Shown: positions 13,601 through 25,200, counted from the first letter of the stretch. The stretch: 64,000 nt of DNA from Pratylenchus scribneri (GCA_030063045.1 JAQSEB010000090.1:1054001-1118000), one strand, 5' to 3'. Program-made: numbers and translations. The notes: generated by a model from the letters alone, not told the origin.

Positions 13601-16600
13601 AAAACGATTTTAGGCTCTACAAATCTTATAAAATTTTGTAGATCACATCAAAACGCATCGATTGGTGTATAAAATGTCAGGTTTTGAACAGAAATTAAAG
13701 AGTTTAAAACCAAAAACAGGAAACATGGTTTAAACAGTTTAATACCCTTTAATTTTGGCCAAAAATTAACATTTTATATACCATTCAATGCGTCTCGATG
13801 ATATCTACAAATTTGTATAAGGTTTGTAGGACTAAAACCAGTTTCTGATTTATTAGAAGTCAAAAGCTCTTTATTTGCATTTTGTGGGATTGTCATTTTG
13901 TGGATTTTATGGGGATTGGCATTTTATGGTCTTACCGAAATAATATAAATAAATAGCCCCTCCCACATCTTTGCAGTATGCCATTGGCCAATTTGTTCAA
14001 CAATTTCAATGCAATAATGTCCATTGGCTACAGTGTCCAATTGATTAGTACGATGGCAAATCCGAACATTTTCGACCAAATTTGGTGATGGAAATAAAAT
14101 TTTCAAATAAATTTCCATTAAATTCCCATTTTTGGGCATCTTTTACATCAAAAAAATTTTTTAAATATTTTTCACGCATTTATTTTAGGATCATTGTTCG
14201 CACTGACCATGATCCAAACAATGTGGGCCAAATGAATTCATTGTTTGGGGCAAAAAGGGCAACCAGCCAAGTCACTCCGAATGCCGTTTTGCCGGCCACA
14301 TATCTTATGTAGGATTTAAAAATTTTATTTAAAACCTCCCATTCATACTGTATTTACAGTAATCAAGGCATCCAATTGCCATGGTACGAGGGCTTGGTCT
14401 AATACAAAATGGGCTTTTCCGGCGCCGATGGGAACGAAATCCAAACCGAGTGGATTTTGCCCTTTGAAAATGCGGTGCCCGCAATGAAAGTGGTAAGAAT
14501 TTAAAGTATAATAAAAGAACTGTTTACCAGCGGGTCTCATTTATGATTAAAAATGGATAAACAATTTAAAAGCTCGACTTTTGCGCTCCTTAACTCGAGA
14601 ATATGATTAATTTTTTAGTAAATCAAATTTGCTTATATCTATATAAAAGTTGGGAAAATATTTATTATAAACCAAATTAGTAATCGACAGAGAATGGAAT
14701 CACGCCCTAAGATTTTTTCGGCATCATGATTCGGTAATTAACGAAATATTCCAAATGGATTTTCAACGATTTTTTAATTTTTTTTTAAGATTTCTTCGTA
14801 AAAGTATTTTCTGGAATTACCAAACGGTATTCAACCCCAAACTATATTGTTCCCTTACCAAAAAATTTTATATTAAATAATAAACAATTAAAATATTAAT
14901 CATTTCAATTTCATACATTATAAATCGAATCGAATTTTATTAAATTTAAATAAAATTCCCAATACCAATTCACAGTTGGCCAGCATGAGTGCGGAATTGG
15001 CACCAATCATCTACATTTGGGACATTCGAACAATCAAAGCCGATCAATTTTGGATGAGCCCAAGTAGTGACAATGGCAACAATGGAGGCGGCCGAAATGC
15101 AGTTTATGTGGCCATCCATTTCACTTGGAAACCGGCAATGAACATTGTGTTGGCAATTTTGCCAAAAGTGGGTGAAAGAGGGGTCGAAAATGTTCAATGA
15201 TTTATTTTATTTAAAAATATTCATAATTTTTCAAAAAATTTTTTCCCTCGAATTTGGGGCAAATTTAATTAAAATGCTCTTTAAAATCCATTTTTTAATT
15301 AAATGTCAATTTATTTCGGGAACATTTTATAGCTTTTTTATTTGATTAACCCAAAATTGCGTTCATTTTCGGCAAAAAAAAAGATTAAATTTTCGAAGAA
15401 ATTAATTGATTTATTATGGTCATAATTTTAATTTTTCAACTATTAAAAAGAACTTCAAAGAATTACCATTACTTGAAATTTAAAATGAGAAAACATTTTT
15501 TTGCCGAATGATTTACATTCTTTTGTCCTTAAAATACATTCTTTTATCCTTAAAATACAGTTTTTTGATTATAACTCTTTTTGATTGATCCTAAACCCCA
15601 TAAATCTTATACTCAATCGATAAGAGCTCATTGATGAGACGGGTCCGTCCGGGCTCCGGGGTCGATTCCAAAATAGACAAAGGGCGGTGCAAATATGGGC
15701 GATTCCACAATGGTGCAAATATAGTTTTTGGCTTCTAATAAATCAGAAGCTGGTTTTGGATCCCACAAACCTTATACCATTTTGTAGATCTCATCGAGAC
15801 GCATCGATTGGTATATAATTTGCCATGATTTGGTCAAAATTAAAGAGTATTAAACCATTTAAACCATTTTTTCCAGATTTTGGTTTTAAACTTTCTTATT
15901 ATTGACCAAACCATGACAAAATATATACCAATCGATGCGTTTGGATGAGATCTACAAAATGATATAAGATTTGTGGGATCCAAAACCAGTTTCTGATTTA
16001 TTAGAAGCCAAAAACTTTATATTTGCACCATTGTGGAATCGCCCACATTTACACCATTGTGGAATCGACCTAGCACCAGACGGGTCTACTGATATATAGT
16101 TTGTTGGGGTTTGGTTCAAAAATAAAAGAGTTATAAACCAAAAACTAAAATAGGGTTTAAACGGTTTAAAACTTTGAATTTTGGCCAAAACCCCGACAAA
16201 ATATACATGAATCGACGCGTCTCGATGAACTCTACAAATAAGCCAAATGGTCAAGGGGTCTAGGATGAAGCACAAAAAAATTATAATCAGTTGATCTTTA
16301 GGAAAAAAATGTAAATAATTCGGCCAAAAAAATTGGCACCCATTTAAAATACCAAATGTACATTTCAAATTAACCAAATTCCTTTTTTTATTATTAATTT
16401 TGAAAATTTTAATCAATTTTTCATTGTAAAATTAACTCTTTTATAAATACAGATCAATGCTGCATTGGCCCCATTCAATGCACGACCACATTGGGGCAAA
16501 TTGTTCACACTCCATCCCCGCCAATTTCTTCACACCTATCCTAATGCGCAACAATTCGTGTAAAATTTCGAAGACTAAAAACATCCTCCCAAAATATGAA

Positions 16601-16880
16601 AAAAAATTAAAATATTAATTCAAATTTTTTGACATTTTTTGACATTTTTGGATTCAACACTCAATCATTAATCAATATTTGTGACCATTTTTTTTTAAAT
16701 TTCTAAACTTTTTGGACTCAATCATTAAAGATTATTTTTCATATCAGCACAAGAAAAAACCAAAAAATTATTTTTTCTTAATATTCCCATTTACATTTTT
16801 CACACAGTCGAATGGCCAATCAATTTGATCCAACCGGGAAATTCCGCAACGAATTTTTGGAGGACAATGTTTTCGTATGA
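10632..16880 (+). CDS. Alditol/xylitol-oxidase-like FAD flavoprotein with an in-frame TAA
   Basis: Eleven exons: 10632-10707, 10834-11131, 11597-11749, 11967-12097, 12751-13033, 13977-14084, 14189-14308, 14360-14492, 14976-15167, 16453-16559, 16808-16880. Phases agree at all ten junctions; about 557 codons. Exon 1 encodes a short signal-like peptide and exon 2 a Gln/Pro-rich linker. The rest follows the VAO-family alditol oxidase order: NWGGNFHFST, the FAD site VVGSRHSFS (the His of HSF is the covalent FAD attachment residue in the bacterial family), GGAISTGAHGSG, GYSVQLIS, IWIIVRTD, LPWYEGL, DIRTIKADQFWMSP, IHFTW, ARPHWGK and DPTGKF at the C-terminus. Expected reaction: oxidation of an alditol or aldonolactone with O2, giving H2O2. 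A TAA at 14400-14402 interrupts exon 8 in frame (between GLV and YKMGF). L-gulonolactone oxidase is the nearest alternative family. Confidence 0.75.
11190..11345. repeat. Half copy of the CGATGCGTCTCGATGAGATC repeat family
   Basis: It carries the right half of the palindromic element described at 13584 and 15660: a TTTTGGTTTTAAACTC word, GGCCAAACCTTGA, then ATCGATGCGTCTCGATGAG and TCTACAAAATGGTATT. It lies in intron 2 of the flavoprotein gene. Confidence 0.6.
12308..12512. repeat. Inverted-repeat element filled with TTCCGG words
   Basis: The ends AGGGTTTCG and CGAAACCCT are inverted. The interior is a degenerate array of GGTTCCGG / TTCCGGTT words on one strand. It resembles in design the elements at 53697-53890 and 57955-58395, which use other words. 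It lies in intron 4 of the flavoprotein gene. Confidence 0.65.
13584..13868. repeat. Long palindromic element, GATGCGTCTCGATGA family
   Basis: The arms begin TTTTTGACTTCT and end AGAAGTCAAAAG. Each arm has a TTAGGCTCTACAAATC / GTATAAGGTTTGTAGG word, an ACGCATCGATTGG or TCAATGCGTCTCGATGA word and a centre rich in GTTTAAAC. The two halves can pair over about 130 bp each. It sits in intron 5 of the flavoprotein gene. Confidence 0.75.
15640..16075. repeat. Long palindromic element, best full-length copy
   Basis: The flanks GGTCGATTCC...GGGCGATTCCACAATGG and CCATTGTGGAATCGCCC...GTGGAATCGACC extend the inverted repeat beyond the core arms (GGCTTCTAATAAATCAG ... TGATTTATTAGAAGCC). It lies in intron 9 of the flavoprotein gene. 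The open frame across it (15952-16416, -) is repeat-derived. Confidence 0.8.
16085..16262. repeat. Partial palindromic element of the same family
   Basis: A second, shorter copy directly follows the full one: GGTTTGGTTCAAAAAT, a GGGTTTAAACGGTTTAAAAC centre, GGCCAAAACCCCGACAAAAT, then ATCGACGCGTCTCGATGAAC. Confidence 0.6.
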
Positions 16881-18118
16881 TGAAAATGATGATGAAAATA
16901 GTGTTGTTGAAAACAGCAAAAATTGTGATTTTAATAATATTTATTCATTTATTTGCCTATTTAGAATAAATATGAAGCAATCTATTTTTGTTATTTTTGT
17001 CCAAAAGTCTCAAATTCATGTATTTTCATTTAAAATTGAAATGGTCTAAATGAACCAAAAGGACAAAGGCCAATGTATCCAAACAATTTGTTGGACATAG
17101 TGCCCCATTGAGAAATGGCCTTCCCTTTTTGAAAGGATCATTTATTAATAAAATGTAAAAAATTTATGGAATAAATTTTTATAGTTATAAAATTTTATTC
17201 ATCCATAAATAAATTGTAAAAATTGTAAATTGAGAACAACAAAAAAAAATAAATATTTTAAGGTCACTTTAGTGCTTCGAACTTTGATTTTTCGCATGTC
17301 TTCGCATTATCAATCCCGTGTTTCTTCTGACTTTAATAAAATAAAAATTATTAGCTTTGAATTTGAATATTTATACCTCATGAATTCCACAGAATACACA
17401 AATAATAAGTGGCCATGAAATCACATAATTTGAGATTATTATGTTCGGTACGCACACAAAAGTGAGAGTAAAAATCAACTGTAATGGTAAAAAAATAGTC
17501 AATTTTAACTTTTTAATTATTTTAATTTTTATCTTTGGCCAATTTTAAATTCACTAGGATGGTGGGCATGGGAGGGGATTAGGTTCTTATTACTATAAAT
17601 TTTATCAAAAATCTACAAAAATTAAATTTTTTTAAAGGAAAATATTTTTACCCATTTTTTTATTTTTTTGCCACCAAAAGTGATTTTTGATTTCTACTAA
17701 ATCAGAAACCGGTTTTAGACCCTGCAAACCTTAATCCAATTTGTAGATCTCATCGAGAAGCTTGTTTTGACATATACATATTTTAAATCGAAACTGAGTG
17801 AGTTAAACCGTTTAAACCATGTTTCCAGTTTTTTGTTTTAAACACTATAATTTTGGGTCAAAACCGGACATTTTATTTATCATTCGGTGCGTCTCGATGA
17901 GATCTACAAAATGGTATAAGGTTGTAGGGTCTAAAACCGGTTTCGGATTTATTAGCAGTCAAAAACTACATTTGAGGAAAAAAATAAATCTTGGGACAAA
18001 AATAAAAATTTACCAGGCTTATTTTTGGTAGCATCCATATGAAAAATGAAGAATTTCCATCAGAACTAACATTGAAGAAGAGCTGTAAAAATGTGAACAA
18101 ATGGAATTGTTTTTTATT
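16881..18118. other. Intergenic region with one palindromic element
   Basis: No gene recognised. The only structure I see is the hairpin element at 17682-17960. Short open frames around 16825-17418 lack coding character. Confidence 0.5.
17682..17960. repeat. Long palindromic element, GATGCGTCTCGATGA family
   Basis: The arms run from TTTTTGATTTCTACTAAATC to GATTTATTAGCAGTCAAAAA. Within them are AGATCTCATCGAGAAGC and GGTGCGTCTCGATGAGATC, and the centre is GTTAAACCGTTTAAACC. It diverges from the copy at 15640 by scattered substitutions. Confidence 0.75.
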
Positions 18119-18310
18119 TCATAAATTCTTTCGAACTTTTTCCGACGATTTTTCTGTCCTATATTTAGCCAAATCGCGTAGATAGTAATTTCGAGAAGAG
18201 TTGGACAATTCACAGCATTTTTTATTGGGTAAAAATGCAAGGAATTCGTCGATTAATTCGGCAGGCAATCGGCGAGAATATGAGCATATTTTCGGCTTTT
18301 TCTGGGTGAA
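18119..18310 (-). pseudogene. F-box-like fragment
   Basis: The minus-strand frame contains SRRLPAELIDEFLAFLPNKK followed by CCELSNSSRNYYLRDLAKYR. This resembles the LP.E....I..fL.....C.....S+.y pattern of F-box domains, which bind Skp1 in SCF ubiquitin ligases. No upstream ATG exon or downstream substrate-binding domain was found, and the frame runs into the inverted-repeat element at 18462. It may be a remnant of one of the large nematode F-box families. The identification rests on a short motif. Confidence 0.4.
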
Positions 18311-18461
18311 CCGAATTTTTTGGAGAATTTGAAGCAAACAGAAGAAAATTTGAATGAATTTTTTGGTGAATTTTAATTTCCATTTTTGATGGCTAAATTT
18401 ATTTTTTTTAATTAAATGGATAAAAGTGGGAAAATGTAAGAAAAATTTGGTAAATGAATGA

Positions 18462-18905
18462 GCGAACTTCGTGGTAACCGGTAGCAAATGAACGTAACCA
18501 TGAACTATAGGTCGAAACTGTGAAAGTCAGTCAATTAACTCTGAACTCCCTTCATTTGCTATCTTGTTATTTGGTAGTCTCTTTTAAAAATTTATATCTT
18601 TTTTATTTTTTGAGATTTTAATATAAAATTTATACCATTAGAAAGAGGAGACTTTAAACTATAGGCATGATTTTTTTCGGAATTTTTGGACGTCTTTAAA
18701 GGTTTTAAAAGGCTCGTGGTAAGATGAATTCGAAAAAAAGTTGGGAGTCTGCATTTTACCACCAATTCATGGTTAAATAACCATCAACTCTGTTCTTTTG
18801 CTAGCTGTCATGGTTAACGTTAACCATGAGGTTATTTGACCACCTTAATTGACCACGAACTGGCAGTTTTTGATTTGCTACGAGTTAACTACGAAGTTCG
18901 CCGTC
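18462..18905. repeat. MITE-like inverted-repeat element
   Basis: The left end GCGAACTTCGTGGTAACC is matched in reverse by GGTTAACT-type and CTACGAAGTTCGC sequence at 18875-18902. The inner arms share GTAGCAAA / TTTGCTAC and CATGGTTA / TAACCATG words. It looks like a non-autonomous element and has no coding capacity. Confidence 0.6.
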
Positions 18906-19156
18906 ATTTAACTCTAACCGCCTTCTTCTGCTACGGCCCCAGAGCAGGTTGTTTCGTCCACTCCTGTGCCCGGAATGAGTTCAAATGCATCGACCGCATC
19001 GGAGGGAGGCGCCGTCACCATTCATCCATCCATTAATAATCGCACCAATGAAGACTACATTCCTCTTTCGCCGGTGGCGGCCACAACAATTAGCCTGATG
19101 AAGAATGGCCGAGTTGTCACCGAATCGGAGAATATGAAACAACCGTTTCTCCAAAG

Positions 19157-20039
19157 CAGTAAAACTTCAACAAGAAATAAAGAAAATTTATGACAGGATT
19201 CAATTGCCAAACAAATTTTGTGAATATGAACATCAAATAATGAATATGAATTACACTGAACAACCAATTTCTGATTAAATGATTGAGAGATTGGAAGCTT
19301 TACTAATGAGAGTAAGTTTTTTATAATAATGAAGCTCGAATAATGCCTTCCCTTTCATCTTTTTTAATAGTTGAAAAATGAATACGATACGTGGATTGAA
19401 CTAATTAATTTCCGTTATCATGAACTCCAAGTCGATTCGATTTCATAAAAATGCTATAGGTATCCCATTTCTAAAAAAATAAATCCAGTTCCAGATATAA
19501 TTTTGATTTGATTCTAAAAATCTAAACAATGAAAAATTAGAAACATCTGATATAAAAGAAATTGAACAAGAACTTCAAAAACGTCAGGAAATTTACAAAC
19601 GAGCGGAGCCTGTATTTACAAAATTCGACGCTTGGGCAATAGCATGGAAAGATAAAATGGATTTTGAACGACAGGCATGCCGCGCCTCTTTCTACAACAA
19701 TCGTACTTGTTACCTTGAAAAAAATAAAAATCTGTTCATTATAGGAATGAGAGCCGATAAATTTGCAGTGTATTTACGAAAAGGATACGAACAGGATCGT
19801 GAAATTCATAAAGCCCTTGAGGTGAGAAATTTCAATTTTTATATAAAAATTAATGTTAACATTTTTATTTTTTTTAAATTTAAAATTTCACAAAATATAA
19901 TAAATAATCTATTTAATGTAATTCAAATTTTTAGCATATTTCCGTCTCAAATGTTGACCAAACCCCTAATCGAAAACAAACTCCCAGCAACAAAGCAACG
20001 CAACCCGCAAATGTCACAACAAATCCAAAGAGGAAATAA
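19157..20039 (+). pseudogene. PRC1/SPD-1 (MAP65/Ase1)-like fragment with in-frame stop
   Basis: Exon-like blocks: about 19157-19311, 19371-about 19440, about 19550-19821 and 19935-20039. The third block encodes EIYKRAEPVFTKFDAWAIAW then a basic segment ending SFYNNR. This matches the conserved part of PRC1-family microtubule bundlers (k....f.k...W...W....+FE......+f.NR). The first blocks read as coiled coil (KLQQEIKKIYDRIQLP; MIERLEALLMRLKNEYDTW). The last exon gives a basic, Pro/Thr-rich tail ending PKRK and TAA. A TAA at 19276-19278 lies in frame between PISD and MIERLEALL, and the N-terminal dimerisation half is absent. The intact family acts at the spindle midzone. I read this as a decayed partial copy. 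The upstream frame 18966-19193 (Ser/Thr-rich) may be unrelated. Confidence 0.55.
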
Positions 20040-20353
20040 AAACAATGTGATATGAATATATGATGACTGCATTGACCCAGACATTTTATATTTCCCGTTA
20101 AATTATTTGTTACAATATGATGTTGAGTAGGAATCAATAATGAATCAAATTCCAATTATTTACATTTCCACATAAAATTTGATAAATATTTTATTAATAA
20201 TATGTACATTTAATGAATGTTATTTTTCTATTAAATACTGAATTTTTATTCGTTCCACATTCTAGTATATTAATAACTTTCCGTTAAAACTTTTTTCTGG
20301 AATTGTTATTTTATTATTCTGAAATTACATCTAAATTTAAATTAGTATTCATT

Positions 20354-20918
20354 ATGGCCAATTCAAATATGGATGAAATTGGCTACGAATTTTGTAAGTT
20401 TAAGTGTTAAATTTATTCATAAAATGATTATTCAGGCCCTAATGAAAGTCAAATAAATGCAGAACTCCGATTCAAAATTCGAAACATTGAGCGAAAATGC
20501 TGAATTGAAGCGTAATAACCAATATCTTTCTGACATTATTGGGAAGGATTACACAAATGAGGTAATAAACAAATAAATTTATATATCAAAATTCATTATA
20601 GTTTGCTAAACTCCTCAATGATTTGAAAGAATCAGAGGTCAAATGTGAAGTCTTAAGAAATAAAAATCGTCAACTCTCCAAGGATAGCGCAAAGACAAAA
20701 GATCAAATTGACCAACAATCAATAAAGTTTGACCGTATGAAACAGAAGGCATTGGATCTGGAAAACGAAAATTCCAGGGTAAAATTTAAGCATAATAAAT
20801 AATTAATTTTAATATTAAGTTGAGTAAACAAATCAACGAAGATCGATCGTTAAATCATCATTTACAATTGCAAACCGGCCAAAATCCACAATACCCGATT
20901 CACCCCGTGGTATCTTGA
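20354..20918 (+). CDS. Small coiled-coil protein, possibly frame-disrupted
   Basis: Candidate exons: 20354-20393 (MANSNMDEIGYEF), an exon ending at 20561 that reads ENAELKRNNQYLSDIIGKDY, 20602-20778 (FAKLLNDLKESEVKCEVLRN onward, heptad-like, many K/E/Q) and 20820-20918 (LSKQINEDRSLNHHLQLQ, then TGA). The last two junctions are clean phase-0 GT..AG. The junction into exon 2 does not work in phase: a carried T plus AA gives a stop at the acceptor near 20462, and the acceptor near 20436 leads into TGA. Either a short exon is missing from my model or the gene has a 1-nt frameshift. No family recognised. Confidence 0.45.
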
Positions 20919-21012
20919 TTTAATATTTTTATTTAATTATTTTATTTAAGTTGGGTCAAATTTTGACCATTGGCTTAAATTTCTTCATCGTACCTACCAC
21001 ATTCTTTATCAA

Positions 21013-21780
21013 CATGCTTCTGCTTCCTTTACGCTTTTCTGGTAAAGAAATAATTTACCGTGCTGTTTGTGTTCTCAAATACGATATGTATCCAAATGTT
21101 AAAGGAATTGTTTGGTTCACTCAGGTAAATATCATTTTTAAAAATGACCACTTTCTACTTGTTTCAAACAGAAGGAAAGTCAAGCAACGATCAAGGGGAA
21201 AATTTCCGGACTCTCCCCGGTCTTTACAGTAAATCTTAGATTGAAATAAACAATGATTTTAAGACGTCTTTGTGCATGTTTACGGCGATTTGACCAATGT
21301 TTGTGTCTCTGCTGGACCACATTCCAATCCAACAAATAAGGCCTGAGATATACTTTTTGTTTGATCAAACATTTTTCGTCTAACTTCTCCATTGCTCGCG
21401 TGTGTGTCTGCCCTCTCTCGCTTGTTTGATCAAATATTTTGGTTATGTGCATCAAACATTCTAGAGAAAAGGCGTACATTTTATCATTCTCTCTCGCTCC
21501 AGCTATTCTATGTCTCATCACAGCATTTCGCCAAAATGTTTGATCAAACATTTCGCGAGAGAGGGAGACCCAACGCAAGCGGCATTGGAGAAGTTAGACG
21601 AAAAAATGTTTGATCAAACAAAAGTATACACATGGCCTAAGGCACATGGAGTAAAATTTTTGTCCATATATTTATTTTAGATTCATTTATTTTGAAGGGT
21701 GAAATAATATGTGTTTGGGAAATATTCATGCGGATGCGGACGGTGTTTCCAAAATCAAATTTACTACTAATCAAATCGTG
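21013..21780 (+). pseudogene. sod: Broken Cu/Zn superoxide dismutase
   Basis: Exon 21013-21124 encodes a hydrophobic leader, then YRAVCVLKYD...GIVWFTQ. Exon 21172-about 21222 (47-bp intron) continues KESQATIKGKISGLSP. These match the first two strands of eukaryotic Cu/Zn-SOD up to just before the GLHGFHVH copper-binding segment. The frame then runs out at a TAA at 21247-21249. A later SOD exon is recognisable at about 21703-21780 (LGNIHADADGVSKIKF), matching the segment after the zinc loop. The His/Asp metal-binding exons between them are gone, and a 300-bp inverted-repeat element (21340-21641) sits in their place. No C-terminal SOD exon was seen. The intact enzyme dismutates superoxide; this copy cannot bind metal. 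The leader could mean an extracellular isoform. Confidence 0.65.
21340..21641. mobile_element. MITE with about 50-bp terminal inverted repeats inside the SOD remnant
   Basis: The left end reads AGGCCTGAGATATAC then TTTGTTTGATCAAACA and TTTTCGTCTAACTTCTCC. The right end is its reverse complement with a few changes (GGAGAAGTTAGACGAAAAAA, TGTTTGATCAAACA, GTATAC, GGCCT). The internal GTTTGATCAAAC palindrome recurs near 21418 and 21540. It has no coding capacity: a non-autonomous DNA element. Confidence 0.75.
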
Positions 21781-22257
21781 AATTCATTTCAAATTTTATC
21801 CTATATATAATTTTAGAGGATCTTGTAACTAAAACTATATAAACCTCTAACTAAGCAGTCGTCGCGACTGTCTATCGATCCATATTCCCATTCCCACCGC
21901 CCACCCCATTCATTCTTCTCTTCCAACTTCCAATGCATAATGTTTTATTTATGATTTAATGAGGAAAAAGAATTTTAATCTAACACGTCAGCATAAACAC
22001 ATATCGATAAAATAAACCATTTTTTATCTCGAAATAAAATTGGATTAACCTTTATTTACCAAAAAAACCAACATTTTTCAGCATTTAAAGAATTATTCAT
22101 TTTCATTTACCTATTCATTTCTTTGTTCTTGAAATCAATAAATAACTAATCAATAATTAATTGAACATTCAAAATTTACAGCTTTTTAACAACTCAAAAG
22201 TGGGAAAAATAAAATTTATTCATTAAAACTTCAAAAAATTCACACAACAACAAAAAA
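21781..22257. other. Spacer upstream of the ArfGAP gene
   Basis: No gene seen. It should contain the ArfGAP promoter and 5' UTR. Confidence 0.45.
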
Positions 22258-25200
22258 ATGTGCTCAATAAATGAAAACATCGATGGGCCCACGGCTGCCG
22301 ATATTGATGCAATTTTCAAGCGGCTTCGAGCCAATCCAGCGAACAAGGTTTATTGGAATTTTAAGAATTAAATTACTCGAAAAAATCTTAAGGTCTGCTT
22401 TGATTGCGGTGCCCGCAACCCAACTTGGTCCTCAATCACCTATGGCGTGTTCATTTGCATCGATTGCTCATCGGTGCACCGCAATTTGGGTGTCCACCTC
22501 TCGTTTGTGCGCTCAACAAATTTGGACACAAATTGGTTTCTAATTTTATACATTATATAAATGTAAATGTTGAGATACTTTACTACACAATTTGGAATGG
22601 ATTAGAATAAAGCGTAGAGAATGTATCAGAAATTCCATATCATTTGTCATCAAAATGTCATAAAATAAATGGGTCTAGGATAATCCAATTTGGTAAGCAA
22701 ATGCTAAAGTTTAATCTCACCGATTCATGGTAAATTTTGGCATTGCGCATTGGCTTACCAAATAGACAAAAATGAGGATAAAATGTGGAGGCTAGCATTC
22801 TTGTTTACTAGCCAGTAGTTCCAAATTACAAATAGATAGATCGATGGCTTTTTTGAATTAGAATTAAGCACGGAAATTTTTTGCCAACTGCGGAACGTGA
22901 TTTGAACAAATATATGTTCCTGTTCCGGCAATGTTGATATTAAGCTATTAAAATGGGAAGCGTTACGTCCACAATTTGCAAAAGTAAATGGAAGAGAGAA
23001 GAGACCCTCCATTCTAGGGGACATTTTTATGTTATAATCTTCCCTATGAATCCTAGCTAAGCTAGCCCTAAACTAAACCGTAACCTTAAGGCTTAAGAGC
23101 TGGGCCCTGGGCAGTAAATCTATGAGTCATTGTGATTGCTTTCACTTTTGGATATGTAAATTTAACCCTGAATTTAAAGGTCCTGGGTTCAACTCCGTGC
23201 CATGCAAATTGGCGGCAATGCAAATGCGGTAATTTTTATATTGCTAAAATAGAATTTTAACCTCAATTTTAGGTTCAATTTTTCAAGCAACACGGCTGCG
23301 ACTCCACCGATGCCCAAGTCAAATACCATAGTCGGGCTGCATCGCTTTACAAGGTTTTTATAATTTTAAAATATTATAAAGTTTCGTCTTCCTACAAAGA
23401 ATTAATCCTTTATTAATTTACTAAAAGCAATAGCCAGCCAATCTAATGAAGGAGGAATAAACCCTCATTACCATGGAAAAGGGAGATACTAACTAAAAAA
23501 TTCATTTTTATGTATAAAACTTGCTTGGGCCTTTCGAATGGCCAACAAAAATACCGGCATTTATTCGGTGTATTTGACGGTTATCTATCAGGTACAAAAA
23601 GATTTTGACCATCACCAAGGCAAAAGTCACTATCTCAATCATAGCGCGTGGTTCTACGCCCATCCCATCCTGTGCTGGGACCGTAAGCTAATCAAATGAG
23701 GAATCGAGGATCCTCTTATTATTAGCCAATCCCAACTCCCTAGAATAAAAATTTAAGATTATGTTGGATAATAAAAAGTTAATGGAAGTAACCATTAATC
23801 ATGGGAATAATGTTTCTAGTAAAATCTTTAAAAATTGGGAGAAAGACAAAGATTGCCACGAGAAATGCTTACATTTCTTGGGTACTATTGCAATTTACAA
23901 GGGCTGGAACGGAAAAAGGATGAGGATAATGATGAAGAAGAGATGAAGTTGAGGATGATCTTCTTCATCATCCTTAAGATTATCATCCTCAAGATTATTA
24001 CAATTATCTTCTTATCCTTCTTCATCTTGATCATCCTTTTTCCCTTCCTACCTTTAAACTGCAATATTACCCTTTGACTGTTGATTAGATTAGATTTGGG
24101 TTTGATTGATAGAATAAATAAATATTAATAAATAATTCATTTTCGCAGCAACGAGTGACGGATTTGGCCGGGAAAGCGCAGCGTCAAGCAGGCCAAGCAC
24201 TGTTCCCATCGACGGAGGAAATGGCAAAAACTGTCAGTGGTGGAGGAGGCCAACTTTCGCCGGTGGCCAAACAAAATTCCATCGAAGAATTCTTTGGCAG
24301 CGACAAAAATCCAACATTTGAAGGAGGCCAAAAGGCAGCCCCGGAGGAGGGAGCATTCAAGGAGGGCGCTGCACTTTCAGGTTTAATGGAATTTTTATTG
24401 GAAAATTTAGGATTTATTTTATAAATTTTCAAGAAAATTTTGAAAATTTTTTTAGGAAATTTTTAAAAATTTTTAAGGAAAATTTTTTAGAAATTTTAAA
24501 ATTAATTGTTTTTTTTTTTCAGAAATCCCACATGAAAAGCCAGTCAAGAAAATGACGGTAATCAATTATTAAAAAAATAAATTTTATTTATTTTATCATT
24601 TTTTAGCTTGGGCAAAAGAAACGCGCCGGATTGATGGCCCAGAAAAACAAAATGGTATTAAATTAATTTATTTAATAAATATTGCCAAAAGTTTAAGAAA
24701 TTAAACCGGTTTATAAGCTATTAAAAATTTTAAATGTTTAAACCGGTTTTTAAACCATCAAAAATTTCAATTCTTAAACCGGTTTGCAAACTCCAAATTT
24801 TTATTACAAGATTAATCAAAAATGGATTTCTAAAAAATTTTCAATTTTAGAATTCGGCGGCAAATGTTGAGCAAAAACCATCAGCAGGGAATGAATTTGA
24901 GAAAGAGGCCGAACAATTTGGGCGCCTTCAAATGCAAGAAAAACAGCAAAAGGAATCGGCCAATGAATCGAAGGCCAAAGAAGAAGAAGGCGAAGCCACC
25001 GTGCCATTTTCATCCAAATTTTTGGTCCAGGAAATTGCAGAGAAGAAACAGGTTTATTAATTTTTCCAGAAAATTGATCAAAAAAAAAACAAATTTTGAA
25101 TGGAGTCGAAATAATTTTTATAAAATTTAAATAAATTTTCCATCGTTATAAAAAATGATTAAAAAATAGTACTTATTAATTATTTCTGTCCCAAATTTTG

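Noticed and set aside
15952..16416. 154-codon minus-strand ORF
   Set aside because: It runs through the palindromic elements at 15640-16262 and an intron of the flavoprotein gene; the sequence is repeat-derived.
23540..23600. FGVFDGY segment in an ArfGAP intron, resembling the PP2C FGVFDGH motif
   Set aside because: Only about 20 residues fit, no other PP2C motif or splice partner was found, and the segment lies inside a well-defined intron. Likely chance or a tiny remnant.
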